Positions 18,995 through 22,628 of a stretch of DNA of 22,628 bases are shown here, piece after piece. Made by a program: the position numbers and the translations under genes. The notes under the pieces were generated by a model. It was not told the DNA's origin and did no database searches. It saw only the letters and a list, made by a program, of their open reading frames with translations. The stretch spans positions 1 to 22,628 of the forward strand of contig NW_022204865.1 in NCBI RefSeq assembly GCF_008831285.2. The letters are read 5' to 3'. The stretch is from Nymphaea colorata. Its lineage: Eukaryota > Streptophyta > Magnoliopsida > Nymphaeales > Nymphaeaceae. How positions within the stretch are numbered: the stretch's first letter is position 1; every line of letters begins with the position of its first letter.

Positions 18995-21900
18995 TGAATC
19001 CTTCCCCTGATTGTTTCAAGAATATCTATTTGAGTCGTCTAGGCACGACCATTGTATCATATATCATGGGCAGATTTGGACTTCTGGACCTCTTCACGCT
19101 TTCGCTGAAAAAATAGCCAGTTCCTTCCTACGGCGACACCCACGAGAAGACTTTCCCGTAACGCATACCCATGGTCCTCATCGCTATGTGTTTCGCAAAC
19201 TCCGCATTGAAACTGGCTGTACCGTTAGTGCTGGAAGAAGTATACACGCGCATGTCCGGCTTGGAGGTGAAGCAGGAGGACTACGTTTGGCTAATGACAG
19301 TGGTGATCATCTCGATCGCGCTCTCACAGGCAGTCCTCATCGCCTATGGATTGATCCTCTCCCTCTACAGACTCAGCGTGCAGAGAGAGGTGAGCTCGAG
19401 GATCATCGGCAACAACTTTAGCGACTACCAGGAGAGGCTGGAGGCGCCAGTGCTCGGGGAGACTGAGGAGGAGGGCAGTATGGAGCTGTGGGTGAAAGCC
19501 AACACGCGACTTTCGGTCTACCTGCACAACTACTACTAAAGTTACTTGAACCTAGCCTTCGAGTGCCTCAACATCGTGGCAATCCTGATCTACCTCTTCT
19601 TCAAGCTGTCCTGGTCGCTCTTCTTCGGGCTCGCCATCGCAGGATTGGTCATGTACAAGACCATTACCACAGCCGGAGTCATGACCAACGTTCGCTTCAA
19701 AAACATAGCCCTTAGGGCGAGGAGGCTCAAAGTGCTTGAGGGATTTTTCACGAGGGTGAGTGAGTTCAAGATGAGCTGGCTCGACAAGTGGATTTACGAT
19801 AGAGTCACCATGATATAGCACCAGTTCCAGGAGGGACTGAGGGAGATTAAGTTGCTGGACTGCTGGTGTGTTGCCCTGTGGCAGTTCACGGGAGTGGGCA
19901 TCAGCAGCATCGTCATCACTGCTTATTTTTTGCTGGGACTGAGTGAAACAGTGGACCCATAGTCTGTATTTTCCCCCAGTACGTTTATCTATTTGCTGGG
20001 CATGCTCAATTACCCTTTAAATGCTCTCTCTTGGTACATTGCAGGCATCAGGACTGCCGAAAGGGCCATAAAATAGCTGGAAAAGGATGTCAGATTGCCT
20101 TCAGATCGCGTATGCAAGTATACGAAAATACAATAGCAAGAGGGGAATTTAGTCATAAAGGAGGAAATTGAGCTTGCCTTCGATCCTTCTTCTCAAAAAC
20201 AGCATAAGGATTAGCATAGGATTGTTGTGCCAGTGAAGGAACTCAAAAACCAAAGGATCTATTCAGTAGTGGGAGAACATGCTGAGGAGTTTCTGGAGAA
20301 ATTGGTCTTTCTGATGGATGAGAAAGTAGTGAAGGGATACGTGTAATAAAACGCATGGCTTTGCCCTTCCTCCTTAGAATCAATCTGCATGCAGGCTGAT
20401 TTCACCGCAATTCCCAAGTAAAAGCAAGCATAGATTTGCTAACTGATGGAGCTATTTGATTGCAACGATATCCCTCTCCACACAAATACGATGAACTATT
20501 CGGGAGGAGAAAAGCTGAGGGTCAGCTTGGTGAGGGCCTTCCACCTTGGGCAAGTCATTGTCATCAACTCAAACCTGAACAGTTTGGACAAGACAATGAA
20601 GGCCAAGGTGCAGGAAAGCATCAAAAGACTAGTAACTCATTCAACCAAAAAATATACCATCTTCATCAAGGAAAATGAGGAAATTTCAGATTAGGTTATT
20701 ACTTTTGAGCTGCAAAAAGATAAACGCTTCAGACTGAAATTCAGAGAAGCCAAAAAAGAAAAGAGTGCAAATGAAGCACTAACCAGCATTCCCATATCAG
20801 CTTAAATATCCCAATTCATGACGAATGCTTTGATCGATCTCGAGAAGGCCACAAAAGAGCAGGAGGCAAGATAGGCATCAATCCGAGTGGATGAGATCGA
20901 CCACAGTGAAAAGCTGCAATAGAAGAGCAACGTTTCCTGGTAGACCTTCCGCATCTACTACCAATCCCATAAGCACATATGGTTCCTGGTCTCCATGCTC
21001 TTCGTCACCTTCCTCTCCAACTACTACAACTTCTACGTCAACAGCTACATCAACTTGTCCAAGTACGAAGAGCATCAGGTGGTGGTCATCGTGGTCATCA
21101 CTCTCGTCTTCGCGGTGGGTTTGTTCTTCCGCGCCTATCTCTTCGCAGACGCCAACCTGGATGAGGCTTCCCGCATCTGCCACGACCTCAATCGCAACAT
21201 CCTCATGGAGCAGCTGCCCTTTTACCACTCGGAAGAGCAAGTGCGCGATTCCCCCTAGGACGCATCAAGCAAATCGCAGTTGATATGCGTGCTCAGCTCG
21301 GATACTGAGACCATAGCCGACGGCTTCCCCTTCAGCACCAACATATTCGCCAACAACGTGACAGTGGTTGTGTCGTGCATCGTTGTCATCTTGTTGGAAG
21401 TCCCCCAAATGCTTGTCCTGGTGGTGCTGCTCATCGCATACTCCCACTCTCTCAACAAGGTTTCCCACCACAAGGACGAAGCTTTGAAGTTGGCTCTCAA
21501 GCAGAAGGAAGTGCAGCTCTACAACTCAGTTTCCCTACTGTAGGCTGCCAGGAAGTATCTTCTGCTTCACAACCGACTTCCTCACTTCACCGCCTACTAT
21601 GAGAAGCTGAGAGAAGAGCACATGGCTTTGGATTGGCTGAGCTAGCGATACAGTGGATACGTGAACCTGAAGTATAAGGCGGTCATGATCCTTTTCCTCT
21701 TGGTTGCAGTGGTGGTCTACTCCTACGTGAATGTCTTCGGATAGGCGAAGCCTAACGGCGGCTCATCTAGCGGATTGGCTTTGCTGATCCAGTACACCAT
21801 CCAGCTCTCCAACTACTTGCTTTACTTCACCATGAGCGTTTGGAAGATCAAGGGACAGGCAGTCAGCATCGAGAGAGTCAAGCCTTACCTCAAGTATAAA

Positions 21901-22530
21901 TAAACCGTCTAGAATAGAGTGGCTGCAGCTGATAAAGTCATCAGAAAACTCCACCAAAAGAGCAAAGGAGGGGAATCCAATAAGCCGTTGATTGACATTA
22001 GATCACTTAGCTTTGCATACGAGGCTAATCCTGGAACTTTCATCTTCAAGGGACTCGACTTGCAGATTCTCAAAGGGGAAAAAGTGATAATAAAGGGAAG
22101 GTCAGGCTCAGGCAAGACCACCCTATATAAATTGCTTACTTCCGCCTATCCCTCAGTGCTAAATTTGGTAGAGTAGCCTTTCCACATTTCCTTCAGTCCG
22201 CAACACCCCCTCCTGCTCCCAGACTCGGCTTCTCTTGCGGAGAACTTGAATCCCTACAAGATAGAGGGGAAGTTGGATGAAATTGATGCGGAATTGGCAA
22301 AGCATGGCCTGGCAGACGTGAAGTCCCTTTAGGAGCTGACCTATGAGCAAAAGATAGTGGTGAACAATTTGAGGGCCTATCTACACGGACTGGGAGGAGT
22401 GACTATATACGACGAGCCACAAGTGGTGATAAGTTGCAAAGAAGAAACCTACATTATCGTTACCCACCACCACGAGTTCCCGCACGACCGTCAGCTTTAC
22501 CTTTCAGAGGGGCAGCTGATCCTTTCATGA
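18994..22530 (+). CDS. ABCC-like ABC transporter, full-length, asymmetric NBDs
   Basis: A single uninterrupted frame of 1178 codons plus TGA (22528-22530). Order: short N-terminus with the ABCC-style SRL motif, TMD1 (about 60-380), NBD1 (about 400-560), TMD2 (about 640-970), NBD2 (about 1000-1170). There is no TMD0. NBD1 lacks a Walker A: the slot reads VVGEHAEEFLEKL (425-437), without the GKT core. Its Walker B Asp is Asn525 and the next acidic residue Ser526. Its signature YSGGE (502-506) is kept. NBD2 has an intact Walker A GRSGSGKT (1035-1042), Q-loop Gln1070 (SPQHP), Walker B YDEP (Asp1140, Glu1141) and H-loop His1158. Its signature is replaced by LTYEQ (1115-1119). So one composite ATP site (NBD2 Walker plus NBD1 signature) looks catalytic; the other is dead. 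Substrate unknown; in the membrane. About 1180 residues is short for ABCC. The start at 18994 overlaps the RING-H2 stop; the next in-frame Met is 19066. Confidence 0.9.
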
Positions 22531-22559
22531 TCTATGCATATCTGATGTCTATCGATGCT
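22531..22559. other. 29-nt spacer between ABC stop codon and telomere
   Basis: Only 29 nt separate the ABC transporter stop from the first telomeric repeat. Any 3' UTR and polyadenylation site must fit here or run into the telomere. No polyadenylation-like motif is evident. Confidence 0.8.
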
Positions 22560-22628
22560 GGGGTTGGGGTTGGGGTTGGGTTGGGGTTGGGGTTGGGGTT
22601 GGGGTTGGGGTTGGGGTTGGGGTTGGGG
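22560..22628 (+). repeat. Telomere, (GGGGTT)n
   Basis: 69 nt of tandem GGGGTT, about 11.5 units running to the window end in the G-strand 5'-to-3' orientation of a right chromosome end. One unit has three Gs (22578-22580). This is the repeat of Tetrahymena-type oligohymenophorean ciliates; spirotrichs use GGGGTTTT. It marks a true chromosome end. Confidence 0.97.

Noticed and set aside
1-22628. Treating the window as noncoding or all pseudogenes because standard translation is broken by TAA/TAG every few dozen codons.
   Set aside because: With TGA as the only stop, long family-consistent proteins appear, including an 1178-residue transporter and an intact 225-residue protein.
1-22628. Tetrahymena/Paramecium glutamine code as first reading of TAA/TAG.
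   Set aside because: At five family-conserved positions the expected residue is Glu. Gln remains possible but fits less well.
1-22628. CRISPR arrays, insertion sequences, rRNA or tRNA genes.
   Set aside because: No spaced repeat array, transposase motif, rRNA signature or convincing cloverleaf was seen; tRNA detection by eye is unreliable, so a tRNA could be missed.

Overview
This is the end of a ciliate macronuclear-type chromosome. The right end (22560-22628) is a GGGGTT telomere array. The left end has no telomere, so the window starts inside the chromosome. Genes read well only if TGA is the sole stop and TAA/TAG are sense. At several family-conserved positions TAA/TAG falls where glutamate, not glutamine, is expected: Myb CR-E-RW, the CSC1/OSCA W-E-NL motif, the glutamine-amidotransferase H-x-E, and RING ICLQ-E-F. 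That favours the peritrich code (NCBI table 30, UAA/UAG=Glu) over the Tetrahymena/Paramecium code (Gln). My best guess is an oligohymenophorean, probably a peritrich, but this is inference.

Layout, left to right: (1) two tandem copies of a TPR-protein gene (+; 2-1543 and about 1957-3325). They share a 467-bp near-identical tract embedded in much more diverged sequence. (2) An intact hypothetical gene (-; 3453-4130), the 3' end of which is duplicated at 1591-1630. (3) A class I glutamine-amidotransferase-like gene (+; about 4638-5574) followed by unassigned coding-like sequence to 6149. (4) A Myb-repeat protein (-; 6197-7500), divergent from (5) a CSC1/OSCA/TMEM63-like channel (+; 7598-10324). 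(6) A large protein kinase with a long helical C-terminal region (-; 10378-13700). (7) A coiled-coil protein (+; 14060-14945) and a coiled-coil plus SPRY-like protein (+; 15051-16143). (8) A RING-TPR protein (-; 16240-18041), a diverged inverted relative of the two tandem copies at the left end. (9) A four-helix membrane RING-H2 protein (+; 18299-18994). (10) An ABCC-like ABC transporter (+; 18994-22530) whose stop lies 29 nt from the telomere.

Genes are tightly packed (about 50-360 bp between most neighbours). I found no convincing introns, rRNAs, tRNAs or transposons. Most genes from 1 to 18041 need one or more single-base frame changes, often at short homopolymers, whereas the terminal 4.2 kb is clean. 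The frame changes may be sequencing errors, pseudogenization or programmed frameshifts. One shared 7-nt frame-breaking insertion in both tandem TPR copies is not a simple homopolymer error and lies downstream of sequence that evolved mainly by synonymous change.

Functionally the window leans towards ubiquitin-type RING proteins (two head-to-head), protein-protein interaction scaffolds (TPR, coiled coil, SPRY) and membrane transport. I see no operon-like pathway. The most striking gene is the ABC transporter: one of its two composite ATP sites is wholly degenerate (NBD1 Walker A/B and NBD2 signature) while every element of the other is kept.
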